Made by a program: the position numbers and the translations under genes. Below the pieces are notes generated by a model. It was not told the origin of the DNA. It saw only the letters and a program-made list of their open reading frames with translations, and searched no databases. A stretch of 64,000 nucleotides of DNA from Diphasiastrum complanatum (taxonomy: Eukaryota > Streptophyta > Lycopodiopsida > Lycopodiales > Lycopodiaceae), in assembly GCA_029204225.1 (NCBI GenBank), contig CM055095.1, positions 29,146,845 through 29,210,844 of the forward strand, given 5' to 3'. This document shows positions 1-9,791 of the stretch, one piece after another. How positions within the stretch are numbered: position 1 is the stretch's first letter; the number at the start of each line of letters is the position of its first letter.

Positions 1-113
1 GATCTTGAGGAGGAAGTGTACATGGAGCAGCTCGAGAGCTACATTTTACCTACAAAGCCAAATCATGTTTGTCTTCTACAAAAGAGCTTGTATGGTCTTA
101 AGCAAGCAGGTAC
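1..113 (+). pseudogene. Ty1/copia reverse transcriptase scrap
   Basis: Frame 1 from the first base reads LEEEVYMEQ and then SLYGLKQAG, the two ends of the conserved copia RT block (normally about 40 residues of the form EEVYMxQPxGF...LYGLKQAPR). The element is cut by the window edge on the left and loses homology after about position 113, so only a fragment is visible. Copia RT copies template RNA into cDNA; this fragment cannot. No LTR or RNase H follows it. Confidence 0.8.
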
Positions 114-894
114 TATCCTCCACACGTGTGAGGTCGCCCATCCATGTGTTTGATCATTTGATCCATTGCTCTTGCTTAAATCATAGTGATAGATCTTTGG
201 ATTAAGCAATCAATAACTCTTAATGATTGATAGTACAATCAATATTTGTCCTTTTTCTCTGAAAATTGACAGCAACTAACTGTTCTAAATCTTTGATAAT
301 GGACCTCTTCAACTAGCAGATTTACAAGGAAATTTGCAGCCAACAAGAGTAAATGGATCTTGCGTAAAGAAATATTATGTGTAAACATTTTTATTTTTAT
401 TTTCTTTTTAATTTCTTTTATCCCAATTGATTGTTCATAATGTTGACTGATATACTGAAGAAATTACAATCTGATTGTTCATTTTTTTTTTTTATATCGA
501 GCATTCGGTATCTAAAGAGAATATTCTATAGTACTAAATAGCTAAGCCTATCTATACTATAATTATTACTTCGTTTATACATTGGACCCTTAGTTATTGC
601 ATGACGATGAACGTCTAATTTGTTGACACGTGTATCCATAAAACCATGTACCATCTTTATTTCTGATTTTCTAACCGTTTTGCTACTTACTCTGAGTTCC
701 GCGTCATTTTGCATTTACCTCATCAGCTCTCACAATCAAGCTTTCAAGTTTTATGCTTGTATACTTTCTCTTGTGCGCTACTACTCTCTATTGCGACCAA
801 TTGCTGCTAACTCGCGATCAATCAAACTTCTGTTTGTACGATCTCAAGCAATGGCAGCGATACTAGCTAACGTGAATTGAAAGGTCCGTAGCAG
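114..894. other. no gene seen
   Basis: AT-rich sequence with short runs of T. The ORFs are short and show no coding signature. Nothing recognisable apart from common plant intergenic composition. Confidence 0.5.
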
Positions 895-2700
895 ATTGAA
901 CTTGGAGGAATTCCAAATGCTTGTGGAAAGATGCGGACTTGGCTACACTTTGGTTGTTGATCCATCACTGTGCTTATCGACGTCAGTAATGAATTCATTC
1001 AGGGCTTGATAGAAGTCACGGACGTTGAAGTCTTGTCGCAAGTACGAGGTGCGAGGATAGATGTTACTGAAGCAATTTTTGTTGTTGCTCTTCACTTACC
1101 TTCAGATGGAATTGTACCTCCAGCTCTATCCAGGGAGGATATAGATGAGGCGAGTTTATTTCAAGGAAATTTTTTCATGCCAAGTAAAGGTTATAAGATC
1201 TCTATGATTAGAGTTGTGGCACTTAGAAATTTTTGTCAATATTGTAATCAAGTTTTGTTTGCAAATGCAGCGATAGCAGTAACCAGTATTGGTTACCTAC
1301 TCTCAGCCATAAGAGGGGAGCAGATCAATTTTGCAGCCATTGCTTTCAAAGTCTTTCATAGGTTGATGAAGCATGGTAAGTATGCGGCATATGCAGCACA
1401 CATTTCACATTTGTGCTCACATTTTGGTATTTTGTTAGCAGGAGAGATTGCCCTACTTGAAAGGAGCAAGACGGCACTTGCAGCACTCTAGCAAGTTGAT
1501 CTGAGCTCCATTGAGATCGTTGATATTGATGCAGGTCTGAGTCAAGCTACATAGGACTCAGTGCCTATGGATGCTGCTATGTCAGATTCTGTGGTCGACA
1601 CTTCAATGGTAGATGTAGAAATAGAGGAAGACAGCCAGGACACTACAGCTTTTCGAATTGAGCAAGTCCAAGAGGTTATGGATAATGTCATTAATGTTGC
1701 TGTTGACACAACTACAACAGCTGTTGCTACTGCCACCGACACAGACGACATACCTGATGAGCAGAAAAATCAAACGCCAGAGCCAAATACTCCAGATTGG
1801 CTGGCTGATGTGAATCCAGAGGCTCAACAGATGATTACGTATCTACGCAACACTGATACAGTGCAGAGAGGCTACGAGCTAAAAATCACCAAGCTCGAGG
1901 GGATGAACAAGGATTTGAAAAAGAAGATGACGAAGCTCCTGACATAGCTCAATGTCATGGAGCAAAGCAACAAAAAAATTGAAATTACTTTTAAAAAAAT
2001 CTAATGATTACTCTTTGTCTCTTCAGTCCGAATTGGACAAGAGCAAAGATAAACTATCTGTTGCCCGAAAGCAAATTGCTTCGTTTGATTCAGAGCACAT
2101 TGCTCTATCAAATAAGGTAGATTTCTACCAGAAGAAGGCTAAAGATCTACAATAGCAATTGGATGCAGAAAAGTTGGCAAGCATTAGCGCCGACAATACC
2201 TTGTAGTGTTGTTCAAATGGAGGCACCATCAAGGTGGATGCTACCAAATAGTAGCAGGTGCAGATATCTCTTCAAGAAACATTCAAGACTGAGCTCCTCC
2301 AACCATTGTATGAGGAGAAGAACAGGTTTGAAGAGGAATCGATTGATTTGAAGGAACTGTCAGAGACTGCATGTTCAGGTGTGAAGCACACAAAGAACAT
2401 TTGCAGGCCCTCAAAAATATTGACAGTTTGTTGGCAGAGATTGTAACCTACAGAAAGGGAAAGCAGGTGGACTCAGGTATTCTCTACAGTTCACAAGTTT
2501 TCAGTTGCTCCGGTGTGGAAGTCCATGAGAAATTTTGCAATGCTATGGCCAAGAACGACCGACTGAAGAGAGAACTGGAGTCATTGCAGACTCAAATAAA
2601 AAATGCCATCTATGCAAAAGAGATAGAAGCTGAGGCAGATCTAGCCAATATGCAGAAGCCCAAACAAACTCGTGCGACCAAATCCAAGAAATCGGAATAG
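895..2700 (+). pseudogene. decayed coiled-coil ORF resembling a plant transposon-associated protein
   Basis: I do not recognise this gene with certainty. Frame 1 is open from 970 to 1491 and again from 1561 to 1947, separated by in-frame stops at 1489 and 1552. Coding then moves to frame 2 (1952-2155 and about 2258) and back to frame 1 (2371-2700). The N-terminal part has a globular look with VRGARIDVTEAI and SREDIDEASLFQ, similar in style to the repetitive plant-transposon-protein ORFs that begin with a lineage-specific globular domain. The middle is acidic (DVEIEEDSQ). The C-terminal half is heptad-rich (LQSELDKSKDKLSVARKQIA, LKRELESLQTQIKN) and ends in a basic tail, TRATKSKKSE. The stops and frameshifts show it is dead. 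Function unknown; a captured host gene or a retrotransposon accessory ORF are both possible. Confidence 0.5.
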
Positions 2701-3075
2701 GTACTTGCACACGAATTCAAAATTTTTATTGAAAAGTTTGTGTTTGGCTGCCACTCCAATTTAACTATGAGTTGCAATGGCGTGTGGATTATTCCTTTTT
2801 GCCAGGTCTAATGGGTTTTACTTGGGCCGACTAGGAAGCCCCCTAGGAAAAAACATAATTTTTGAGTCTGTGGAATAATCTCACTATTAAGCAGAAGCAA
2901 TGCCTATGCTGGGCAAATTTGCAAAGGAAATTTTTCATCATACCTTTTGAGTGTAGAGTTATATGTAGGATGTACATTATTGTATGCATTAGAGTATATA
3001 AAGCAAAAAGAGATGGAATTTTTTTAGTACTATTTAGGACAATTAGATTACTGGAAAAGGCCTTCTCAATTTGAT
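2701..3075. other. spacer between two ORF relics
   Basis: No convincing coding signal. It could be a former intron or leader between the coiled-coil ORF and the next small ORF, but no splice pair is compelling. Confidence 0.35.
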
Positions 3076-3405
3076 TTGTACTGGCCGAACAAAGCTTCAG
3101 ATTTTGCAAAGTTTGATAGAGACAGCTTATTACAAGATATCGATGTCACATATCCGGAGCTCTGGGAGCTGTATGCAAATTGGGAAGCTAGTTACCATGT
3201 GCATTATGAGAATGTCGCCTACGCTATTAGAGACAGAAGAGCAAACAAAGACCACAAGAAGTTTGCTACTTATTCGGTAACACATTTTGGAACACTTGTC
3301 AGCCATGTCCTGTCGGCAATGCAAAGCCTCTATTTGGATGGCTCTTTCATTCGGATAAATGTTGAGCTGTTGAAGAAAGTTACACTCAGGAACGACATGC
3401 CCTAA
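3076..3405 (+). CDS. small ORF of unknown function, 109 codons
   Basis: An open frame starting MYWPNKASDFAKFD and ending LRNDMP. It has many charged and aromatic residues (SLLQDIDVTYPELWELYANW) and looks like real protein rather than random translation. It follows the decayed coiled-coil ORF on the same strand and may be a second segment of the same element or gene. No family is recognised, and there is no signal peptide or membrane segment. It may equally be a pseudogene fragment, because neither its start nor its end is supported by a promoter or splice sites. Confidence 0.3.
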   Translation: MYWPNKASDFAKFDRDSLLQDIDVTYPELWELYANWEASYHVHYENVAYAIRDRRANKDHKKFATYSVTHFGTLVSHVLSAMQSLYLDGSFIRINVELLKKVTLRNDMP

Positions 3406-3586
3406 GACTTTGTCGTTGCATCTTCTATGTATAATAGGACATTTTTAAGGACATGTTTACTGATTTGGGCAACCATGTCATTGGCCAATGTCATGAGGCC
3501 AAAAGACAAAAGATTGAAAGACAGATACAGTTAGATAAAAAATAAACTTTGAGGTTACAAAACGCTCCAGAGTAAAATGTATACAT

Positions 3587-3588
<2 letters not shown>

Positions 3589-3639
<51 letters not shown>
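3589..3639. repeat. (TA)n microsatellite
   Basis: About 25 uninterrupted TA units. The ORF translated across it as a run of isoleucine and tyrosine is an artefact of the repeat. Confidence 0.97.
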
Positions 3640-3641
<2 letters not shown>

Positions 3642-3779
3642 AAGAAAATACTTTTTATCTTTGCTGATTGTTTGAGATCCATTATGGAATGTATTGAAGA
3701 AATATCTTTCTTTGATGTGTTGCTGATTTCGATTGTTCGCGAGGACGCTTCACATTTGGGGATATGTAATACCATATTA

Positions 3780-5103
3780 CATGCCTATTTTTTTTTAAGT
3801 ACTAATTGATGATGAAAAACTCCAATTAACCTACTCAAGTGATGAAGATAATCATTGAATATGAAGAAATATCTAATGGACCCGACAATGACAACTTATA
3901 CAAAGATATATTGAAGACAAAGAGGCCTAAATAAATATGACTAAAGGAAGGACTGTATTTCGAAGGTTAAATATGAAATGACACAAACCTTAATAGGAAG
4001 GCTAGCCTTAAGGAAGGAACATTCTAGAAGCCCTATCGGTCCCATCTCAAATTCAATGTTGTAACCTTCCACACGCTTGCTTCTCATTAGAGCAAAGTCA
4101 CGTGACAAGGATGCCACTTAGGAAATGTACACATGTAATTTTCCCATGGCATGGAATTAGTTAATTAAATTAAATAAGAAACGACATACCGGTTACTAGA
4201 GAGCTATATTTTCTCGCACTCGTTCTCTATATGTATTCCATTTACGCTTTAATACAATCACCGAGTTTATCAGGAGATCACAGAGAGTGTTTGAGTTTTC
4301 GAGTTCTCTACTTTCATAAGCCTTATGTTTGCTGAGTACTTCTATTTCTGACAGTTGGTAAACCTCACCTTGTCGAATGTGCTTGTGATTGAAACTCCGG
4401 TCAAACACTTCTTTAGCCTTGATATTGTTGTATCAGAACTACCATAAATTCATCGCTAAGTTTGTCTTAAAACTCATTGGTTATTTGATTGCCAGTGTGA
4501 TTGAATAATCAATTGCTTGGAACTTAATTGTAATGTTAACTTTCGGAATCACTGATACATTTCTCTGACGTATATTCAGACTTACACATCCTAAAGCTTG
4601 CTATGTGTTGTTGTAAATCAATACTTTGAACTTTGCATATGGATACTCGTGTACTTCAACATAGTAGTCAATCGTTCTTATGAATGAGTGCTCTCTGTTG
4701 TTGAGGACAAATTGTTGGACTTCATTTGGAATGCATTGAGACATTCGCATCTTTCTCTGTCTTGGTTTATCTGATGCAATAGACCTCGTTTTTTTGACAA
4801 ACTTTACTAGGAGCACAGACCGATATATCAGGCTGGCCGATAAGTCGGATACACTAATAAGAAATGCATCATGTTCAATATGAGATTGTCGGCATCAATA
4901 TCTTTTACTTTTGATTGTTGGAAACCACAACTAACCGGTGATACTGGTCACCGATACTCTTGAATGTCTGTTGACAACCAGCTCTTAATCCAAGAGCAAT
5001 AAAATGGGTTAAAACATCTAAAATCACAATATAAAGCAGTCTCTTTGGAGAACGACAATCTTTTATGCTACATATCCTTACATTTAAGATAAATATAACA
5101 TGA
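3780..5103. other. possible degenerate copia LTR and leader
   Basis: No gene. The stretch up to about 4425 ends in GTTGTATCAGAACTACC, which resembles a decayed initiator-tRNA-Met primer site (TGGTATCAGAGC). A copia RT relic follows on the same strand at 5104. This would fit an LTR and leader of that copia, but no second LTR copy is present to confirm it. The region 4440-5103 shows only short open frames. Confidence 0.25.
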
Positions 5104-5846
5104 CAAAAGGTTTTTCACAAAAATATGGTATTGATTACATTGAAACCTTTTCTCCTATAGTTAAGCATACATCTATATGAATTCTATTTGCTTATGCAAT
5201 AGCCTACAATATGAAAATCCATATTGTAGATGAAAAGACAGCTTTTCTGCATGGGAATCTGAAGGAAGAGGTCTATATGGAGCAACCACCAGGATTTATC
5301 TGTGAGTCATTTCCTGACTATGGGTGCAAAATTCAAAGAAGCATTTATGGAGTCAAACAATCTGCCAAGCAATGGTACAAGAAAAAGGATCATGCTCTCA
5401 AATCCTTAGGATTCTAGTCTTTGATGGCTGATTATGATGTATATGTAAAAGTCATAGATGCAGAAATCATCATAATTGGTGTCTATGTAGATGACACACT
5501 AATCCTGTTGAGGAGTGACAACCTGATTGCATAGGTGAAGAATGATATTTCAAAGCCCTTTGAAATATCGAACCTGGTTTGCAGATTGATAGAGATCTTG
5601 ATGGTGGTAAACTATATCTACACCAGTCAAAATATATCCATAAAATTATTGATGACTTCAACATGACAGATTGTAAGGGTAAACACTTCTATGGTACCTG
5701 GCACAATACTGACAACTGAAGACTATCCCAGAGACAATGCAGACTGAGAAGCTATGCAGCATAAGCCTTATAGGAGGCTTATTGGTTTTTTGATGTACTT
5801 GGCAGACAATACAAGGCCTGACATTGCCTATACAGTGTTCAAATTG
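5104..5846 (+). pseudogene. Ty1/copia reverse transcriptase relic
   Basis: The frame containing GIDYIETFSPIVKHTS (from about 5130) is broken by a TGA. It reopens as MKIHIVDEKTAFLHGNLKEE and RSIYGVKQSAKQWYKK (5211-5417), then carries the catalytic motif VYVDDTLIL near 5490, and later YRRLIGFLMYLADNTRPDIA (about 5775-5830). These are copia RT blocks in the right order. Stops at 5178 and 5415 and at least one frameshift between 5540 and 5700 make it non-functional. It is most similar to the copia at 36670-41903, which carries the same IHIVDEKTAFLH block. It ends abruptly at 5846 where the gypsy LTR begins, so its RNase H and 3' LTR were removed by that insertion or a linked deletion. Confidence 0.85.
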
Positions 5847-5973
5847 ATAGGGCCAAAGGCCAACTATATAGTCTAAGTGTCACTAATGAATAAAAAAGGG
5901 CCCAAGGCCTGCTTATGCATAAAGTAAAATAAATGTAAATGGACACGACGAATGTAATGAGCCAAGTCCATAA
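5847..5973 (-). repeat. gypsy 3' LTR, truncated
   Basis: Matches the terminal part of the right LTR (9665-9791), from ATAGGGCCAAAGGCCAA to CAAGTCCATAA. About 280 bp of LTR present on the right side is absent here. Confidence 0.85.
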
Positions 5974-5987
5974 CTCTCCTCGACACA
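5974..5987 (-). promoter_or_regulatory. gypsy polypurine tract
   Basis: On the minus strand GTGTCGAGGAGAG lies immediately before the LTR start (TTATGGACTT). This is the expected plus-strand primer position. Confidence 0.7.
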
Positions 5988-6029
5988 AAAAAAAGACCCA
6001 ACTGTCGAAAAGAAACTAGATCAAACAAC

Positions 6030-6510
6030 AGCAAGCCCTGGTGCATCAACAACTAGAACAACATCTGATGTAGAGGAATCAACAAGTGCAGCAAGAGCAC
6101 GAGTCTGATCCGCAAGTGATAATGTATGATAAAAGACATCAATGGGCTCCCATGTGGCCTCCTCAAGAGGACGATCATCCCACTGGACCAAAATCTGAAT
6201 CTGCCGGTGACGTCGACTATGGTATAGACAAACCTGTAATATAGCAGTAGGTAAAAATGGAAATGACTCGGGAGCAGTAGGAAACTCAGCATTACAATGA
6301 GCGTCATCCTCAATAACAACACGTAATAAACTGACATGGAATACATCATAGGCTCGTGTGGAAGCAAGAAGCTGTAAGCATTATGTAACTGGACTAAGAA
6401 CCTCCAAAATGCGATAAGGCCCATAATAACATGGTGCAAGCTTCTCAATAGAAGCATGGCCCTAGAAAAAATGATGACGTGCAAACCGTAGACATAGATG
6501 GAATGTAGGA
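6030..6510 (-). pseudogene. gypsy integrase C-terminus with chromodomain
   Basis: The minus strand reads ASIEKLAPCYYGPYRILEVL, the typical end of a gypsy integrase (KLxPRYYGPYxIL). It continues with HCNAEFPTAPESF and then ILVQWDDRPLEEATWEP, the chromodomain core (VxWxxxPxxEATWE) that defines chromoviruses. Chromodomains steer integration toward particular chromatin. The frame carries at least one stop and a frameshift near 6400. The upstream catalytic DDE core is missing. Confidence 0.8.
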
Positions 6511-6519
6511 GGGCCAATA

Positions 6520-7440
6520 GTAACACCAAAAGGAAGCTCACAAAATTCATATAAACCAAGATGAGTACGAAAAACGGTCTTATGTTCATCAGAAGGGTGC
6601 ATGTTGATTTAGTAATATCCAAAACAAAGGTCTATCTTGGAAAAGATTTTAGAGGTACCGAGCTGATTAAAGAGGTCATCCATGTGGAATAGGGTACTGA
6701 TTACGAATAGTCAACTTATTTAAATCACGAGAATCAATACAAAGGCGTTTGGTACCATCTTTCTTACTAACAAGGAGAACAGGGGCACCAAAAGGGCTGT
6801 GACTAGGAACAATGAGACTCTGATCTAACAAGGCAGTAATATGGAGGTCAAGCTCATCACGCTTAGATTGAGACATACAATAAGGGAGACGGGATGCAAG
6901 TCAATATAATGATTCACGTCACATAATGGTGGTAGCATCATAGGTTCTGAAAAGACAAAAGCATACTGATATAATAAGTCAAAGATCACTTGAGGAACAG
7001 TTGCTGGAGTAGAAACTGGAAGAACTGGTACTATCCGCTAAACACATAATAAGGCTGCACAATGAGCCTTCGGCAGGCTGCAAATAAACTGCTTCCCAGT
7101 AATCAACTGGAAGTCTCCCTGAGAATCAATGCCAACAAGTGAGTGTGTAACTGCATCATGTACAAATGTCAATGTTTACTGTGTCAAAGAGATGCAAACC
7201 CATTAGCACCAGAGATAAGATCATAACGCTCCATAGGAATAATGTAAAGATTTGCATGTTCAAAAAAATCTCCAATGCGGTATGGTAAACGCTGAAACAT
7301 CTTAGAACTAGGAAAAGAATGAGAATTGGCAACCTCAACTGTGAGAGACTGTGAAGCAGAAACAGGTGAAGCACAAATCCGACTAGTAATATAACTGTTG
7401 ATAAAAAAATGAGTGCTGCCAGTATCCACTAAAGCAATAT
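6520..7440 (-). pseudogene. gypsy protease and RT N-terminal half
   Basis: Protease begins near 7429 with MDTGSTHFFINSYI, carrying the aspartic active-site triad DTG/S. After a decayed linker, RT starts at 6876: [20 protein letters not shown], then [20 protein letters not shown]. It continues in another frame as KIFSKIDLCFGYY and RTHLGLYEFCELPFGV. Homology stops before the YxDD box and jumps to the integrase tail. Protease matures the polyprotein and RT makes cDNA; both are broken here by stops, frameshifts and a deletion. Confidence 0.85.
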
Positions 7441-7689
7441 ACTCACGACCTATAATGCATACATGTAACTGAATGGAGCGAGGACCAGGATGCCCTATCC
7501 AAGTAGCATAGGCAAGCTGAGCATGGCAAGTAGCAAGAAGTAAATCAGTGGAAGGCTCAGAGGATAGGTCAGGCTCATCAAAAATATGAATGTAGATATC
7601 AGAATCACATGAAGTAGTGCCCTCATGGTAAAAAACGGTAGTAGTAGTAGGGAGAGGCTGACAACAATCACGAGCAAAATGGTCAGGAC

Positions 7690-8700
7690 TCTTAGATGCT
7701 TCTACTGAAGGTCAACAAACTTTGCAGACGTGCAATGTCAAACAAAATCAAGTCGACGAGTTGGAGGATGAGGAGACGAAGGGACAATGGAAAGAGCTGG
7801 AACAAAAGGGGCAGGTGTAGGGGTGGACGTAGTGAGAAAAGATGAATCAAAAGGACGGGGTCGGGAGAAGCAGAAAATAAGGCTGTCATAGTACTTATGC
7901 TATAAAGTACGGGCAAGAGACATTGCCTCAACAAGTGTGGGAGGACGAAAGGAAGAAACATCATAACATAAGGCACCACGAAGCCCAACAATGTAACAAA
8001 AAATAAGCTCAGTGGGCTGTAGATCTGTAAAAAGATAAGAAAGCTCCATAAACTGATCTGTATAAGAAGCAAGGTCACTGGTCTAAGTGAGATTTCAGAA
8101 TGTATCATGTTGGCGGTCGAGCCACTGAGGATCAATCATAGCATGACGGAGGTCATGACGAAAGCTATGCCATAAATGGAACCCTTTTCGATCAAGATCA
8201 GCTTGATAAACTTGCCACCATGTGGCGGTGCGTCCATCTAAATGTAAAGCAGCCAACTGGATCTTCTGAGGATCAATCTTAGGGTAGATCTGAAAATATG
8301 TGTCAAGCTTAGCAAACCAATTCTCAATAAGTTCCCGTCAGAGGAACCGGAATAGGTAGCAAGTTGTACCCTATCACGAAAGTCTCGAGAAAAGTGTGGC
8401 TCAGGAAGTGGGGGACGTGAAAATAAACCAAGAGGTGGGCTAGGTGGAATAAATTGCAGGCTAACTAGCAGAAGAAGATAGAAATCCAAATGGAGGGGGA
8501 GTCCCAAATGAAGGAAAAATAGGAGCTTTACCAAGACCATGAGGTTGTAAAGAATCAATCTGCGACTGCATAGTAGCAAAGCCGATCATAATTGTATCAA
8601 AGTGAAGAACGAGCTAAAAAGGGTATCATCCATGTGACGAAACTGATCGGATAAGTTTTTCTGCGTAGTCTCACTCGGGGTAGGTGAATGTGCCATAATG
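7690..8700 (-). pseudogene. gypsy gag relic
   Basis: Several minus-strand open stretches (8579-8238 and 8135-7692) lie where gag is expected, between leader and protease. The right-hand end of gag keeps SPDHFARDC, the second half of a CCHC zinc knuckle, near 7670. The preceding cysteines are degraded. The homologous knuckle in the second gypsy copy (about 30400-30440) supports the identification. Gag packages the RNA into virus-like particles. The frames are interrupted and do not form one protein. Confidence 0.6.
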
Positions 8701-8879
8701 ATAGTGGAAAGGGTTAGACGAAAACTTGAGGGAGTAGACTCTTGTCATCACCCCAAATTAGTCTATTAAAACCAATATTATCACAACTGAGAAAGGCCAG
8801 CAATCAACAGATGGAAAAAGTGAAGATGAAGGCTGTAAAAATACACTGGATAGCCAGGAGGTAAATGTCAAATTGGAGT

Positions 8880-9368
8880 ATCAAACGGAGTCAGAATTTT
8901 GTGAAATGTGGCTGAGGATGGGCGCTAGAAAGCCTTTTGATACACTGTGAATAATGGCTAGAAACGAAAAAAATAATAGGTGAAAGTGACAAGTCGGAAG
9001 GGCTGGGGCAGCGATGAACAAGTTGAAGGATTTTGGCAATTTGGAATAGCAAACGATGACGAAATTGGGTGATGTTTGAATGAGGATGGGTGCTGGAGCT
9101 GGGAAATAATTGTGGAAGATGACTGCAAACTGGGAAAATGTTGGATGAAAGGTTGGAAGGCAGGGACAACGATGGAAATGAAGGAGGAGGAGCACTGGGC
9201 AGCAAGAAGAGAGGGAGCAAAGCAGGGGGAGCACTTGGCAGGAAGGAGGAGAAGGGGCAATGATGGATCAGGGTTGTCAAGACAGCAATGGAGCTCTAGG
9301 AACAGCGATGGAGGAGCAGGGCAAGGCAACAAAAGAAAAAAAAAAATTCAAAATTATGCTCAGGAAAG
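8880..9368 (-). other. gypsy untranslated leader
   Basis: Lies between the primer site and gag. Overlapping minus-strand frames rich in L, P, S and H, and a plus-strand frame at 9076-9393, come from purine/pyrimidine strand bias. None has domain features. Confidence 0.5.
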
Positions 9369-9370
9369 TG

Positions 9371-9382
9371 CTCTGATACCAA
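9371..9382 (-). promoter_or_regulatory. primer-binding site, initiator tRNA-Met
   Basis: The minus strand reads TGGTATCAGAGC, directly inside the 5' LTR. It is complementary to the 3' end of initiator tRNA-Met, the usual primer of plant LTR elements. Confidence 0.85.
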
Positions 9383-9383
9383 G

Positions 9384-9791
9384 TTATGAATAGGGCCACA
9401 ACTTATCTAGAGCTAAGCTATGAAAGCAGCACATAAGCAAGACTTAACCCTAGAAAGCAAGAAAGAGAGAGATTAAGGAGACTAAAGAGAGAGATCGTAA
9501 TCATCAGTTGAATAACAAATGACACAGTTTCCCTACTTATAGCCAAGAGAAAGCCCTAAAAGGAAGCTTTCGGTGGCTAGGGCCCAATTGGGAGGGATAA
9601 TAGTGTGCCCTCCAAGAAGGCCCCCACTCTCTAGTAATATGTCCAAATGGCCTAATAATGAATAATAGGGCCAAAGGCCAACCATATAGTCTAAGTGTCA
9701 CTAATGAAGAAAAAAGGACCCAAGGCCTGCTTATGCATAAAGTAAAGTAAATGTAAATGGACGCGGTGAATGTAATGAGCCAAGTCCATAA
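9384..9791 (-). repeat. gypsy 5' LTR, 408 bp
   Basis: Bounded by the primer site on one side and by the interrupted copia frame on the other. The ends read TTATG...CATAA on the minus strand. A canonical TG...CA pair a few bases inward is also possible. Confidence 0.8.

Larger units (their letters stand above)
5847..9791 (-). mobile_element. Ty3/gypsy chromovirus, internally deleted
   Basis: The element reads right to left: 5' LTR 9384-9791, primer site at 9371-9381, untranslated leader, gag about 8700-7690, protease about 7440, RT 6876-6520, integrase C-terminus with chromodomain 6510-6030, polypurine tract 5974-5987, then a truncated 3' LTR 5847-5973. The 127-bp left LTR matches the outer end of the 408-bp right LTR. 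The rest of the left LTR is missing, and copia sequence directly abuts it. RT runs directly into the integrase tail, so most of RT, RNase H and the integrase core are deleted. The right end interrupts the integrase frame of the minus-strand copia at 9792. Confidence 0.85.

Noticed and set aside
3491-3775. 94-codon minus-strand ORF with a run of IY
   Set aside because: Translation of the (TA)n tract.
6053-6622. 189-codon minus-strand ORF with membrane-protein look
   Set aside because: It is partly an off-frame reading of the integrase tail and chromodomain; the coherent copia/gypsy-type blocks are in the other frame.
9076-9393. 105-codon plus-strand ORF rich in G, W, E and K
   Set aside because: It lies in the untranslated leader of the minus-strand gypsy and overlaps its primer site; the composition reflects strand bias.
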